DNA from: Nocardia neocaledoniensis
GTDB taxonomy: Bacteria; Actinomycetota; Actinomycetes; Mycobacteriales; Mycobacteriaceae
Length of the DNA: 64,000 nucleotides
Direction of reading: 5' to 3'
Assembly: GCF_029868625.1 (NCBI RefSeq)
Contig: NZ_JARWOJ010000136.1
Span: forward strand, 1 to 64,000
The notes below the pieces were generated by a model. It did not search any database. It saw nothing but the letters and a program-made list of their open reading frames with translations, and was not told the origin of the DNA. Position numbers and translations under genes: made by a program. Positions 25,116 through 32,518 of this stretch are shown piece after piece. Within the stretch, counting starts at the first letter, position 1, and every line of letters starts with the position of its first letter.

Positions 25116-25747
25116 TCGCCGAGGACGATGCCCTGCTGCGGGAGGGCCTGGTACTGCTACTGAGCACGGCGGGCATCGAGGTGGCCGCCGCCGTGGACAA
25201 CGCTGACGACTTCCTCGCCGCGGTGGCCGCGCAGCGCCCGGACGCGGTCGTCGTCGATGTGCGCCTGCCGCCGACGTTCACCGACGACGGATTGCGCGCG
25301 GCCGTCCGCGCACGCGAACTGCATCCCGGACTGCCGGTGCTGGTGCTGTCGTCCTGGGTGGAGGACAGCTACGCCGCCGAACTGCTCGGCGACGGCATGG
25401 GCGGCGTCGGTTATCTGCTCAAGGAGCGCGTCGGCAAGGTGGATCGCTTTCTCGATTCACTGCGCCGCGTCGCGGCGGGTGGCACCGCCATGGACCCCGA
25501 GGTGATCTCGCAACTGCTGGTGCGTCGCAAGGCCGACGATCCGATGGCCGCGCTGACCGCCCGCGAGCGCGAGGTGCTCGCGCTGATGGCGGAGGGGCAC
25601 AACAACGCGACCATCGCCGAGCGGCTGGTGGTCAGCGAAGGCGCTGTGCACAAACACATTCGGAGCATCTTCGCGAAGCTCGGGCTCTCCGCCGAGGACG
25701 TCGGCCACCGCCGGGTACTCGCCGTGCTCGCCTACCTGAACGCGTGA
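25103..25747 (+). CDS. LuxR/NarL-type response regulator
   Basis: 214 aa. Receiver domain with acidic pocket AEDD and phosphoacceptor in VVVDVRLPP (D52), conserved Ser in VLVLSSW and Lys in LLKERVG. The C-terminal LuxR HTH is ALTAREREVLALMAEGHNN followed by IAERLVVSEGAVHKHIRSIF. It is translated from a GTG inside the end of the kinase gene. Convergent to it are two lipoprotein hydrolase genes, possible but unproven targets. Confidence 0.94.
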   Translation: MRIMIAEDDALLREGLVLLLSTAGIEVAAAVDNADDFLAAVAAQRPDAVVVDVRLPPTFTDDGLRAAVRARELHPGLPVLVLSSWVEDSYAAELLGDGMGGVGYLLKERVGKVDRFLDSLRRVAAGGTAMDPEVISQLLVRRKADDPMAALTAREREVLALMAEGHNNATIAERLVVSEGAVHKHIRSIFAKLGLSAEDVGHRRVLAVLAYLNA

Positions 25748-25750
25748 AGC

Positions 25751-25773
25751 CCCCAACCCCTCGGGGTTCGGGG
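25751..25773. terminator. Hairpin between convergent response regulator and hydrolase genes
   Basis: C- and G-tract hairpin with about 10 paired bases and one bulge, four bases after the response regulator stop. No T-run. It probably ends transcripts from both sides. Confidence 0.45.
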
Positions 25774-25783
25774 CCGCACCCGG

Positions 25784-27289
25784 TCAGTCGGCTCGACAGG
25801 TCAGGTCGTCGGCGGGCAGCGTGCCGTCGCGGAAGTAGGTGTTCACCGCCGCGTACACGCAGGAGTTCGGGTAGCGCCCGAAGATCCAGTGGATCGGCAC
25901 ATCCTCGAGGGTGACCATGCGGGAGGCGCTCAGGTCCTCGTGCAGGGCGACCGCTCCGTCGTAGGCGGTCCTGGTGTCACCGGTGGACTGCACGATCAGC
26001 GCGGGCACCTGGTTGCGCACCTCCGTCGCGGGTTCGGCGGGCGGGGCCCAGAACGCGCACGGGGTGATGTTGTTGGAGAACCCGGCGAACACCGGTTGGG
26101 CGGCGCGCGCGGCCTCGATATTGCGCAGATAGAACGCCGGATCGCGCGGTGCGGCGACGTCACCGCACATGATGGCCATCTGTGCGGAATTGTCCTTCGG
26201 CCGCGCCTTCATCGCGAATCCGAGGGTGGCGTCCAAGGTTTCGTCGAGCTGGGCGGGGTTGCCCGCGGCCGCGTCGGCGATGGTGCGGAGCTGACCGGCG
26301 AGCATCCCGTACTGGTCCGGGCTGTCCAGCCCGACGAACAACACCACCGGCAGCCAGTGTTCGTCGATCTCGTACTCACCCACCCGGATCGGCTCGTCCG
26401 CCGCCTGCCGGATCAGGTCCTGCACGGCGGCGCGCACCTGAGCCCGGCTGGTGCCGAAGTGGTATTCGCCGTCGCGTTCGGCGACCCAATCCGCCCACAG
26501 GTCGAGCGCGGCCTCGTTGGCCGGACCCATGGCCTGCATCATCGCGACCGTCCCGTACGCGTCCGGGTCGGCCGCGCTGTCCAGCACCATCCGGTCGCTG
26601 CGTTCGGGGAACATCTGCATGTACACCGCACCGAGGTAGGTGCCGTACGACGTGCCGAAGTAGCTGATCTTCTCCGCGCCGAGGACGCCGCGGATGAGGT
26701 CCATGTCCCGCGCGGTGTTGCGGGTGGTGATGTGCGGCAGTCGATCCCCTTCGGTGGCGGCGCAGCGGTCGGCCAGATCACGATGTGCCGCGACGGATTC
26801 CGCGAAGCCGTCCGCGTCGAGGCCCGCCGAGTGCAGCCCGAAGCCGACCGGCCAGTCACAGTCGACCGCGGAGGAGCGCCCGACCCCGCGCGGGTCCATA
26901 CCGATCAGGTCGTAGCGGGCCCGCACCTCGGGCGTCATGGCCTGGCCGACGGCGACCATGAAATCCAGACCTTCGCCGCCGGGACCGCCGGAGTTCGACA
27001 GCATGACGCCGCGCTGCGGGTCGGTGCCCGCGAGCCGCGAAATGGCCACCGTCAGTGTCGGTCCCTGCGGGTCGGCGTAGTCCACCGGCACGGTGACGTC
27101 GGCGCATTGTGCCCCGGCCTCGTCCAATGTCGGTACCCCGCAGGCTTTCCACTCGAGCCGCTGACCGGTGAATCGGTCCGGCACCGCGGTGCGCGGATTC
27201 GCCTCGGCCTCGGGCCCGGCACAGCCGATCAGTCCGGCACAGGCCACCAGGCTGGTCAAGGCCGCCGTCAGCCCTTTCACGCGTTTCAC
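25784..27289 (-). CDS. Lipoprotein alpha/beta hydrolase (tripeptidyl-aminopeptidase-like, TAP C-terminal domain)
   Basis: 501 aa. A lipoprotein signal (KRVKGLTAALTSLVACAG followed by LIGC, lipidated C23) is followed by an alpha/beta-hydrolase core with the oxyanion motif SNSGGPGGEG and nucleophile in YFGTSYGTYLG (S214). A C-terminal TAP-like segment NQVPALIVQSTGDTRTAYDGA contributes the acid/base region, with His in DVPIHWIF. Homologues in actinomycetes are secreted tripeptidyl aminopeptidases or mycobacterial CaeA/SlpD-type proteases. AGGAG lies five bases before the GTG at 27289. The serine-hydrolase lipoprotein gene lies upstream on the same strand, 58 bp away. Confidence 0.9.
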   Translation of the reverse strand: MKRVKGLTAALTSLVACAGLIGCAGPEAEANPRTAVPDRFTGQRLEWKACGVPTLDEAGAQCADVTVPVDYADPQGPTLTVAISRLAGTDPQRGVMLSNSGGPGGEGLDFMVAVGQAMTPEVRARYDLIGMDPRGVGRSSAVDCDWPVGFGLHSAGLDADGFAESVAAHRDLADRCAATEGDRLPHITTRNTARDMDLIRGVLGAEKISYFGTSYGTYLGAVYMQMFPERSDRMVLDSAADPDAYGTVAMMQAMGPANEAALDLWADWVAERDGEYHFGTSRAQVRAAVQDLIRQAADEPIRVGEYEIDEHWLPVVLFVGLDSPDQYGMLAGQLRTIADAAAGNPAQLDETLDATLGFAMKARPKDNSAQMAIMCGDVAAPRDPAFYLRNIEAARAAQPVFAGFSNNITPCAFWAPPAEPATEVRNQVPALIVQSTGDTRTAYDGAVALHEDLSASRMVTLEDVPIHWIFGRYPNSCVYAAVNTYFRDGTLPADDLTCRAD

Positions 27290-27347
27290 TGTTTCTCCTC
27301 AGACGTTTGTTCGGCGACAGGGCCGCGAGCACTGGTGTGCGGGGCGA

Positions 27348-28535
27348 TCACGAGGCGCACAGGGCCGCGTTCAGCACGCCGTCGACCGCCTGGGCCGCCT
27401 GCTCGGTGGTCGGCAACTGGTTGACGGTGACGGTCACCGCCGTGCCGTCGGCCGTCACACCGTTGCGTGTCTCGAAGCCGGGAATGCTGCCGCCGTGCCC
27501 CCAGACTTCTTTGCCGCACGGCGTGGTCCGGTGGATCAGGGCGAGTCCGTAGTCGGCGCCCGGCATGCGGTCGAACGGCACCGTGCGCCGCATCTCGGCC
27601 AATTGCGCGGGCGGCAACAGCTTTCCGGTCAGCAGCGCGGTGAAGAACCGGTTCATGTCGGACGCGGTGGCGATCATGTCACCCGCGGTCGCGCCCCAGG
27701 ACGGATCGAAGTCGGTGAAATCCACCGGCGCACCGTTGATCTGGTGATATCCACGGGCGTGCGGGCCGCGAATGCCGGTTTCGCGGGCAGCGGGCACATA
27801 GGTGTCGCGCAGGCCGAGCGGCTCGAGGATTCGGCGCCCGATCTCGTCGGCGGCCGAATGGCCGGTCACCCGCTCGATCAGCAGACCGGCCAGCAGGTAA
27901 TTGGTATTCGTGTAGACCGATTTCGCGCCCGGTTCGTACTGCGGCGGCATCGTCATCGCCCGGCGGACCAGCTCGATCATCTCGAAGTGCTGCCACCGCA
28001 GGGCTTCCTCGTCGGGGTCGAGCTGTTCGGAATTCTGGGCGGTGATGCCGTCACCGGAACCACGACCGAGATAGTCCGGCACGCCACTGGTGTGCTGCAA
28101 CACCTGCCGCACCGTGATCCGGTTGCCGTCGTTGCCGTTGCCGCGCACCACGCCGGGCAGGTAGCGCTCGATCGGCGCGTCCAGGTCGACCTCGCCCTCG
28201 GCGACCAGTTGCATGATCACCGTCGCCACATAGGTTTTCGTGTTGCTGCCGATCCGGACGCGCGCGTCCTGCGGGAACGGCGTGCGCGTGCCCAGATCGC
28301 CGACCCCCGCGGTGAACACGCGATGCCCGGCGGGGCCGTCGATCACCACCTGCACACCGGGAAACCCCTGGCGCATCAGCGTGTCCATCGCGGTGGCCAC
28401 GGCGGGTGGTGGCGTCTGGGCCTGGTCCGCTGAGTCCACCGTCGTCTCACCACCACACGCGGCCGCGGCGAGCACCGCGCCTGCCACGACCACCGAGAGA
28501 ACCGCTTTACCGGACTTCCGCCGAAATGGGCTCAT
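27348..28535 (-). CDS. Serine hydrolase lipoprotein, class C beta-lactamase/DD-peptidase family
   Basis: 395 aa. A signal peptide ending in a lipobox (VLAAAAC, C27) is followed by the active-site tetrad SNTK (S97, K100), the YxN motif in KSVYTNTNY (Y208), and the HGG triad in WGHGGSIPG. This is the D-alanyl-D-alanine carboxypeptidase/esterase branch rather than a dedicated beta-lactamase, though the sequence alone cannot exclude lactam hydrolysis. It is surface-anchored and likely acts on peptidoglycan or small esters, and forms a tandem with the TAP-like lipoprotein downstream. Confidence 0.9.
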   Translation of the reverse strand: MSPFRRKSGKAVLSVVVAGAVLAAAACGGETTVDSADQAQTPPPAVATAMDTLMRQGFPGVQVVIDGPAGHRVFTAGVGDLGTRTPFPQDARVRIGSNTKTYVATVIMQLVAEGEVDLDAPIERYLPGVVRGNGNDGNRITVRQVLQHTSGVPDYLGRGSGDGITAQNSEQLDPDEEALRWQHFEMIELVRRAMTMPPQYEPGAKSVYTNTNYLLAGLLIERVTGHSAADEIGRRILEPLGLRDTYVPAARETGIRGPHARGYHQINGAPVDFTDFDPSWGATAGDMIATASDMNRFFTALLTGKLLPPAQLAEMRRTVPFDRMPGADYGLALIHRTTPCGKEVWGHGGSIPGFETRNGVTADGTAVTVTVNQLPTTEQAAQAVDGVLNAALCAS

Positions 28536-28661
28536 GAGCAGCGTCTTCCTCCTGTTCGAGTCGCGGAAGGCGAGTGCCTTCCGGACGATTCGAGCCTAGG
28601 AATCCGACGCCGTCGCGCCCATGCCACGAGCACCCGAAAACTGGGTACCGCCTGCCGGTGT

Positions 28662-28689
28662 GCCGTGGTGGTGCCAGCACCACCACGGC
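28662..28689. terminator. Strong hairpin between SDR and serine hydrolase genes
   Basis: Perfect 13-base inverted repeat (28662-28674 with 28677-28689) separated by two bases, 23 bp downstream of the SDR stop on the minus strand. Likely terminates the SDR transcript before the next gene. Confidence 0.55.
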
Positions 28690-28711
28690 GACCGCGGTGG
28701 CTACACCGGTG

Positions 28712-29518
28712 TCAGTGGGCAGGTTCCCACACCGACGGCCAGTCGCGTCCCCGGAACGCCGCGTCGACCCCTCCGTCGACGAACACCACCGACCCGACGA
28801 AATAGGAGGATTCCGGTCCGAGCAGGAAGGCGACGAGTGCGGCGACTTCCTGCGCGGTCCCGCCCCGACCGGCCGGCACCGTCGCCAGGAACCCTTCCAT
28901 GGCCGCCCCGATGAGCGGGTCCTTGCGGCCTTCCTGCGTCATCGGGGTGTCGATGATTCCGGGTGCGACCGCGTTGAGACGAATGCCGTCCCTGATGTAG
29001 TTCGCCGACTGTGTCCGCGCGTAGTAGGCCAGCGCCGCTTTGGTGGCGGGGTATGCCTGGATGGCCGCGAGCTCACCGAAGGACGCGGCGATCTCGTTCG
29101 CTCTCGCCTCGTCGTGTTCGAGGCACGCGTCGGCGAGCTCGACGGGCCAATTCGGTTGTGTGGTGGTCGAATTCGAACTGACCAAGACCACCGAGGGATT
29201 CTCGCCCGCGGCGAGCAACGGCCGGAGACCTTCCAGGAGATCGATGGCGCCGAAGTAGTTGACCCCGATCAGGCGCGAAGCGGACCTGCCGGTCGCGGCG
29301 GCGAGACCGGCGAAGGGGACGAATCCGTCGAGGCTGCCGTCGAGCAGGGTGGTGGCCCGCGCCACCGCCTCGGCCCGGCCCTCCGCGGTGCTCAGATCGA
29401 CGGTGATGTCCGCTTCGCGCAGGTCGATGCCGATCACGCGGTGACCGTCGGCCTCGAGGCGTTTCTTGGTGGCGGCACCGATGCCGGATGCTGTTCCGGT
29501 GATGACGTAGGTGCTCAA
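28712..29518 (-). CDS. SDR family oxidoreductase
   Basis: 268 aa classical short-chain dehydrogenase. Cofactor motif VITGTASGIG (residues ~5-14), Asp in GIDLREADI indicating NAD(H) preference, a Ser-rich VLVSSNSTT strand, the catalytic YPATK and the C-terminal FVDGGVDAAF. An inserted ELADACLEHDEARANEIAASF segment is typical of the 3-alpha-hydroxysteroid-dehydrogenase-like subgroup. The start is TTG at 29518 with GAGGA about six bases upstream; no in-frame ATG lies near. It is flanked downstream by a strong hairpin. Confidence 0.9.
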   Translation of the reverse strand: MSTYVITGTASGIGAATKKRLEADGHRVIGIDLREADITVDLSTAEGRAEAVARATTLLDGSLDGFVPFAGLAAATGRSASRLIGVNYFGAIDLLEGLRPLLAAGENPSVVLVSSNSTTTQPNWPVELADACLEHDEARANEIAASFGELAAIQAYPATKAALAYYARTQSANYIRDGIRLNAVAPGIIDTPMTQEGRKDPLIGAAMEGFLATVPAGRGGTAQEVAALVAFLLGPESSYFVGSVVFVDGGVDAAFRGRDWPSVWEPAH

Positions 29519-29584
29519 CGGCTTCCTCTCGGAGGTGGGTCGGGAAAGGAGGCCAAGGCTATCGGCGCGCGGCCGCGCTGCCCG

Positions 29585-29814
29585 TCATCCATCCCGCTGG
29601 GAGGGAGGTCCGATGCCGGCGAGGTGCGGCCTTCCCGTGAGCTGAGCAACGGCTTCGGCGACTCCGTTTTCGCCGAGCGGGCTCGGAGATCGAGCAGGGT
29701 GCTGGCGAAGCCGTGGGGGAGGTGGTCCCGCAGGACGTCCATTCCGGTGGTTGCCACGTAGGTCGGCGGCATCGCGGTCAGGTCCGCTGCCGCCCCGCGT
29801 CGCTGCGAGGCCAT
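29585..29814 (-). pseudogene. Esterase (HSL-type alpha/beta hydrolase) C-terminal remnant, frameshifted
   Basis: The minus strand encodes AADLTAMPPTYVATTGMDVLRD, which matches the hormone-sensitive-lipase-family block DLxGLPPxxVxTAxxDPLRD that precedes the catalytic Asp and His. No N-terminal HGGG or GDSAG part is present, and after about residue 47 the frame continues better in another register (LGENGVAEAVAQL). The remnant sits in a 528-bp stretch (29519-30046) that otherwise shows no gene. The call rests on one motif and could be chance. Confidence 0.4.
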
Positions 29815-30046
29815 GGAGGTCGCGTCGGGCCCTGCCTCGGCCGGGGCGTGACCATCGAGCGCGGGAAGTCCGAAGGTTTGCCTGATGGCGCTGTGATGTC
29901 ACACACATGCGTGTATCGGCAAGTGCATCGAAGTCTATTGAGGTAGCGAGAGGTTTGCGGAGTAGTGGTGGAATCCGCTCACGCGCGTCGCGGCGGTAGG
30001 GCGGTCGAGTCGTGTTCGGGTGACTGTCGGAGAGTCGAGGTTCGTG

Positions 30047-30568
30047 ATGCGGGTGGTCGATGTGGATGCGGACCTCGTCGTCGATTGGGTGGTGCGGCTA
30101 CTGCCCGCGGCGGCGCTGCGTGGCGTCGCCCGGTCGGAGACGGCTGACCGGATCGCCGGTCAGCCGATGGTGTCCGAACGGATGCTGCTCAGGCGAAACG
30201 GACTGATCCGGTACCGGCACCGGTTGCGGCGAGCCGCGATCGAGCTGGAGAGCGTGGTCGACGTCCTGGAGCCACCGGGCAGAAAGGTGGCCGCGTGGGA
30301 GCACGACGCACATGTGTACGCCGAAGTCGGGGCGGCGTGTATGGATCTGGCCTACCGGGTCGAGTACTTCCTGGCGGACACCGGTGAGGAGGCGGGCCGA
30401 TGGGCGGTTCGAGTCGTGCACGCGGCTCACCGCCTCGACAGGTACATCAGGCCGGGGGAACTGACCCGCCTCGCGCGGGGCAGCTATTACTCGCTGATCG
30501 ATACCGCCGTCCTGGACGGTCGGGGACGGCTCGAATCGACCATGGTCCGAGGAGAGAACAACGCTTAG
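30047..30568 (+). CDS. Hypothetical protein, 173 aa
   Basis: Codon bias is consistent with a real gene, and GAGG lies six bases before the ATG at 30047 (a GTG at 30020 is an alternative). The protein is soluble and rich in Arg and Val: VVDVDADLVVDWVVRLLPAAA at the N terminus, an Arg-rich LLRRNGLIRYRHRLRR, then a helical AEVGAACMDLAYRVEYFLADTGEEAG and HRLDRYIRPGELTRLARG. No known domain is recognised and there is no membrane segment. It lies just upstream of a small zinc-ribbon gene on the same strand, but that gene has its own promoter. Confidence 0.65.
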   Translation: MRVVDVDADLVVDWVVRLLPAAALRGVARSETADRIAGQPMVSERMLLRRNGLIRYRHRLRRAAIELESVVDVLEPPGRKVAAWEHDAHVYAEVGAACMDLAYRVEYFLADTGEEAGRWAVRVVHAAHRLDRYIRPGELTRLARGSYYSLIDTAVLDGRGRLESTMVRGENNA

Positions 30569-30633
30569 GCGTGGCCTATGGCTGTCATGATCGAATCGCG
30601 AGCGGTCGCCTCTCCTACCTGCGCGATCGATAC

Positions 30634-30652
30634 TATAGTCGAACGTATGTTC
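30634..30652 (+). promoter_or_regulatory. Promoter -10 plus LexA/SOS-like box (TCGAAC-N4-GTTC)
   Basis: A -10-like TATAGT (30634-30639) is joined to TCGAAC-GTAT-GTTCCC starting at 30639. The actinobacterial LexA consensus is TCGAAC-N4-GTTCGA (established knowledge); ten of its twelve fixed bases match. The ATG of the next gene (30647) lies inside the box, about where transcription should start, implying a leaderless mRNA repressed by LexA (inference). Confidence 0.5.
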
Positions 30653-30871
30653 CCATCGATGTGCGAGTCGACGCGCCCTTATCTGCGGGTCGGTGTCTGG
30701 ATGGAGCCCTCGCCGCGGTTCTGCCCGAACGGTCACCGTCTCGGTGCCGGGCGCGCGATCGTCGCCGCGCTGCCGTGCCGCCGCGTCGGCGGGCACCATC
30801 GCGCGCACACCTGCATCGCCTGTGGCGCGACCACCTACAGCCCGCCGGCGCACAACGACTGCGAGCACTGA
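30647..30871 (+). CDS. Small zinc-ribbon-like protein, 74 aa
   Basis: Cys/His arrangement typical of a zinc-binding mini-protein: RFCPNGH, LPC, then HTCIACGATTYSPPAHNDCEH at the C terminus. Four Cys plus several His could hold one or two zinc ions. I recall similar ~70-aa proteins as uncharacterised in Nocardia-related genomes. The ATG at 30647 is preferred as a leaderless start because a -10 hexamer ends seven bases before it; ATG 30659 is the alternative. An in-frame ATG at 30578 lies upstream of the promoter. The overlapping LexA-like box suggests DNA-damage control. Confidence 0.6.
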   Translation: MFPSMCESTRPYLRVGVWMEPSPRFCPNGHRLGAGRAIVAALPCRRVGGHHRAHTCIACGATTYSPPAHNDCEH

Positions 30872-30901
30872 CCACGCGGACTTCGCGACCGGAACGCGGA
30901 C

Positions 30902-31090
30902 TCAGCGCGGACCGAGGCCGGCCATCAGCAGGTCGACCGACTGTTCGGCCAGGCGGTCGGGTATGTCGCCGTCGAACTGCGTCACATACATGTGGACGAG
31001 CCCGCCCAGGGTCAGCATGGTCAGCCGCGGGTTGGTGCCTGCGGCGACTTCGCCGCGCTCGATACCGCGCCCCGCGATGCAGTAAATCTC
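30902..31090 (-). pseudogene. TetR C-terminal domain remnant (HTH missing)
   Basis: The minus strand encodes the last 63 codons of a TetR-type ligand domain, from IAGRGIERGEVAAGTNPRL through MLTLGGLVHMYVT to DRLAEQSVDLLMAGLGPR and a TGA. An in-frame TAG lies directly upstream, no start codon fits, and the DNA-binding half is absent. The break point is followed within 8 bp by a palindrome and a strong rightward promoter that the lost regulator may have controlled. Confidence 0.65.
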
Positions 31091-31097
31091 CTATGGT

Positions 31098-31131
31098 GAA
31101 TGTAGACATTCTGGAAGAGTCAGTATATAGT
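31098..31131 (+). promoter_or_regulatory. Near-consensus promoter with palindromic operator over the -35
   Basis: TAGACA (31103-31108), 17 bases, TATAGT (31126-31131): five of six and five of six matches to the sigma-A consensus, rare in this GC-rich DNA. The 14-base palindrome GAATGT-AG-ACATTC (31098-31111) overlaps the -35 box, so binding there would repress. It points at the small ORF downstream and adjoins the TetR remnant. Confidence 0.6.
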
Positions 31132-31224
31132 CGGTGTCGTTCCGGTTGAGATATCAGATTGCCGGGCAGGTGAACTGCTCGGGATGACAGTTCAACCGTC
31201 CCCTCTGGCGGAGGCGCGAATCCG

Positions 31225-31398
31225 GTGCACTCGGCCGGGCCGCCGGAGGGGGCGAAGACCGCGAACCATGCAGCACCGCAGGAGAAACCGACAATCTTGG
31301 AGGTGGTGGCCACTGAGCAGTCATTTACCAGTCCCGCATCCCGGGAAGTGTCGGATGCGGTGTCCCGGATCGGCCTTCACGGCCGGTTGAGTAAATGA
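31225..31398 (+). CDS. Small ORF, 57 aa, function unknown
   Basis: An open frame from GTG 31225 to TGA 31398, with GGAGG ten bases before the GTG, lying between a strong promoter (31103-31131) and a 12-bp-stem hairpin (31422-31450). The C-terminal part reads ATEQSFTSPASREVSDAVSR then IGLHGRLSK and is polar and compositionally protein-like; the N-terminal half is Pro/Ala/Glu-rich. Internal TTG/GTG codons at 31297-31306 with an overlapping GGAGG could give a ~30-aa version. An ORF in another frame (ATG 31184) is Arg/Trp-rich and looks spurious. No family is recognised; a regulatory leader peptide or small secreted-independent factor are both possible. Confidence 0.4.
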   Translation: MHSAGPPEGAKTANHAAPQEKPTILEVVATEQSFTSPASREVSDAVSRIGLHGRLSK

Positions 31399-31421
31399 AA
31401 TCAATCCCTCAGACGTAAACC

Positions 31422-31450
31422 AGGCCCCGGCGCCCAGCGCGCCGGGGCCT
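31422..31450 (+). terminator. Hairpin terminator after the small ORF, upstream of MerR gene
   Basis: Perfect 12-bp stem (31422-31433 with 31439-31450), five-base loop, no T-run. It is 23 bases after the small ORF stop and 25 bases before the MerR GTG, so MerR expression would need read-through or a separate promoter, and attenuation is possible. Confidence 0.65.
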
Positions 31451-31475
31451 TCCGGCATTGAACCCGAGAGGTCTC

Positions 31476-31829
31476 GTGCAGCACCCGAACATCGATCCCG
31501 CCGACGGCCTCACCGCCGCGGACAAACTCGACGACGACACCTATCCCGCCTACAGCATGGGTCGCGCCGCGGCGATCCTCGGTGTCACCCAGGCCTTCCT
31601 GCGCGGCCTCGACGCCGCCGGGCTGCTCACCCCGCAGCGGTCCGCCGGCGGGCACCGCCGCTACTCGCGCTACCAACTGCGTATCGCCGCACGCGTGCGC
31701 GAACTCGTCGACGCGGGCAACGGGCTGGACGCGGCGTGCCGGATCGTCATTCTCGAGGATCAGCTCGCCGAGGCACAGCGCATCAACATCGACCTGCAGC
31801 GTGAACTCGACAGCCGGGGCGACAGCTGA
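31476..31829 (+). CDS. Short MerR family regulator, 117 aa
   Basis: The MerR HTH with YSMGRAAAILGVTQAFLRGL, then the wing GGHRRYSRYQLRIAARVREL, and a long C-terminal helix IVILEDQLAEAQRINIDLQREL that should form the dimerisation coiled coil. No effector-binding domain follows, as in HspR-like or BldC-like proteins. The GTG at 31476 has GAGAGG five bases upstream; a TTG at 31458 would extend it by six residues. Regulator of unknown targets; a terminator-like hairpin precedes it. Confidence 0.85.
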   Translation: MQHPNIDPADGLTAADKLDDDTYPAYSMGRAAAILGVTQAFLRGLDAAGLLTPQRSAGGHRRYSRYQLRIAARVRELVDAGNGLDAACRIVILEDQLAEAQRINIDLQRELDSRGDS

Positions 31830-31868
31830 CGTCGGGTCGACCGAGCGCCGCCCGCGCCGGGCCCGGCC

Positions 31869-32435
31869 TCATCCGGTCTCGGCTCGAATCGCCGACCGCA
31901 TGACCGCCCGCACCGCCAGCGGCGGGTCGTCGGTGATCCGGGTGATCCCCGCGAGTCCGACGCCGAGCATCAGGAGCCGGCCCGCGGCCATGCGCGCCGC
32001 CGTCGTGTCGGCGAGCACGTCGGCCAGTACGCCGGTGAGGACGTCGGTCAAACGCGTGAGGGTTTCGACATAGGCGTTCGCGACCGGGCCGCGTATCTGG
32101 GCGTGCGCGCCGGCCTCGGCCCACCGGGCCAGCGCGTTTCCCTCGTCGCCGCTCTCGTCGACCAGGTCGGCGAAGAACAGTGCCAGCGCGGCGGCCGCAT
32201 CGAGGCCGACGATCGCGCGCTGATAGGCCTCGATCTCGCGGGCCGCGTAGCGCCGCCACGCCTCGGCCACGAGGTCATCGGTCGAGGTGAAGTGATGGTG
32301 TATCTGTCCCTGCGAGCCGCCGAGCTCGCTCGCGACGGCCCGTGCCGTCACCGCGCTCAGTCCTTCTCGTGCCACCACCGCGGCGGCCGCCTCGACGATC
32401 GAGTCACGGCGCGCGGCGCGGGCCAGATAAGCCAT
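31869..32435 (-). CDS. TetR family transcriptional regulator
   Basis: 188 aa. HTH with RDSIVEAAAAVVAREGLSA, ARAVASELGGSQGQIHHHFTSTDDLV. The C-terminal domain (helical, with LALFFADLVDESGDEGN and a LLMLGVGLAGI segment) resembles the TetR_C_6/BetI-like group. The start ATG at 32435 has a G-rich ribosome site five bases upstream. It is divergent from a GNAT acetyltransferase, with a perfect 9-base-arm operator between them, so it very likely represses that gene and possibly itself. Confidence 0.9.
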   Translation of the reverse strand: MAYLARAARRDSIVEAAAAVVAREGLSAVTARAVASELGGSQGQIHHHFTSTDDLVAEAWRRYAAREIEAYQRAIVGLDAAAALALFFADLVDESGDEGNALARWAEAGAHAQIRGPVANAYVETLTRLTDVLTGVLADVLADTTAARMAAGRLLMLGVGLAGITRITDDPPLAVRAVMRSAIRAETG

Positions 32436-32518
32436 CCATTCCCCCTCACGCGTTCGCTCGGCCTCGGACACCGAACCTCGAGGTGCGATCGTACGCGGCG
32501 GAAAAGCGGTGGACACCA

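Noticed and set aside
27348-28535. Reading the class C serine hydrolase as an acquired resistance beta-lactamase
   Set aside because: The SxxK, YxN and HGG motifs are shared with housekeeping DD-peptidases and esterases, and a lipoprotein signal and chromosomal context offer no sign of mobile resistance.
30633-31313. 226-codon minus-strand ORF over the TetR remnant
   Set aside because: Arg/Pro/Ser-rich translation with no motif; the frame that carries recognisable TetR sequence is a different one and is truncated.
31184-31390. 68-codon ORF starting ATG 31184
   Set aside because: Arg/Trp-rich, atypical composition and out of frame with the better-supported small ORF ending at 31398.
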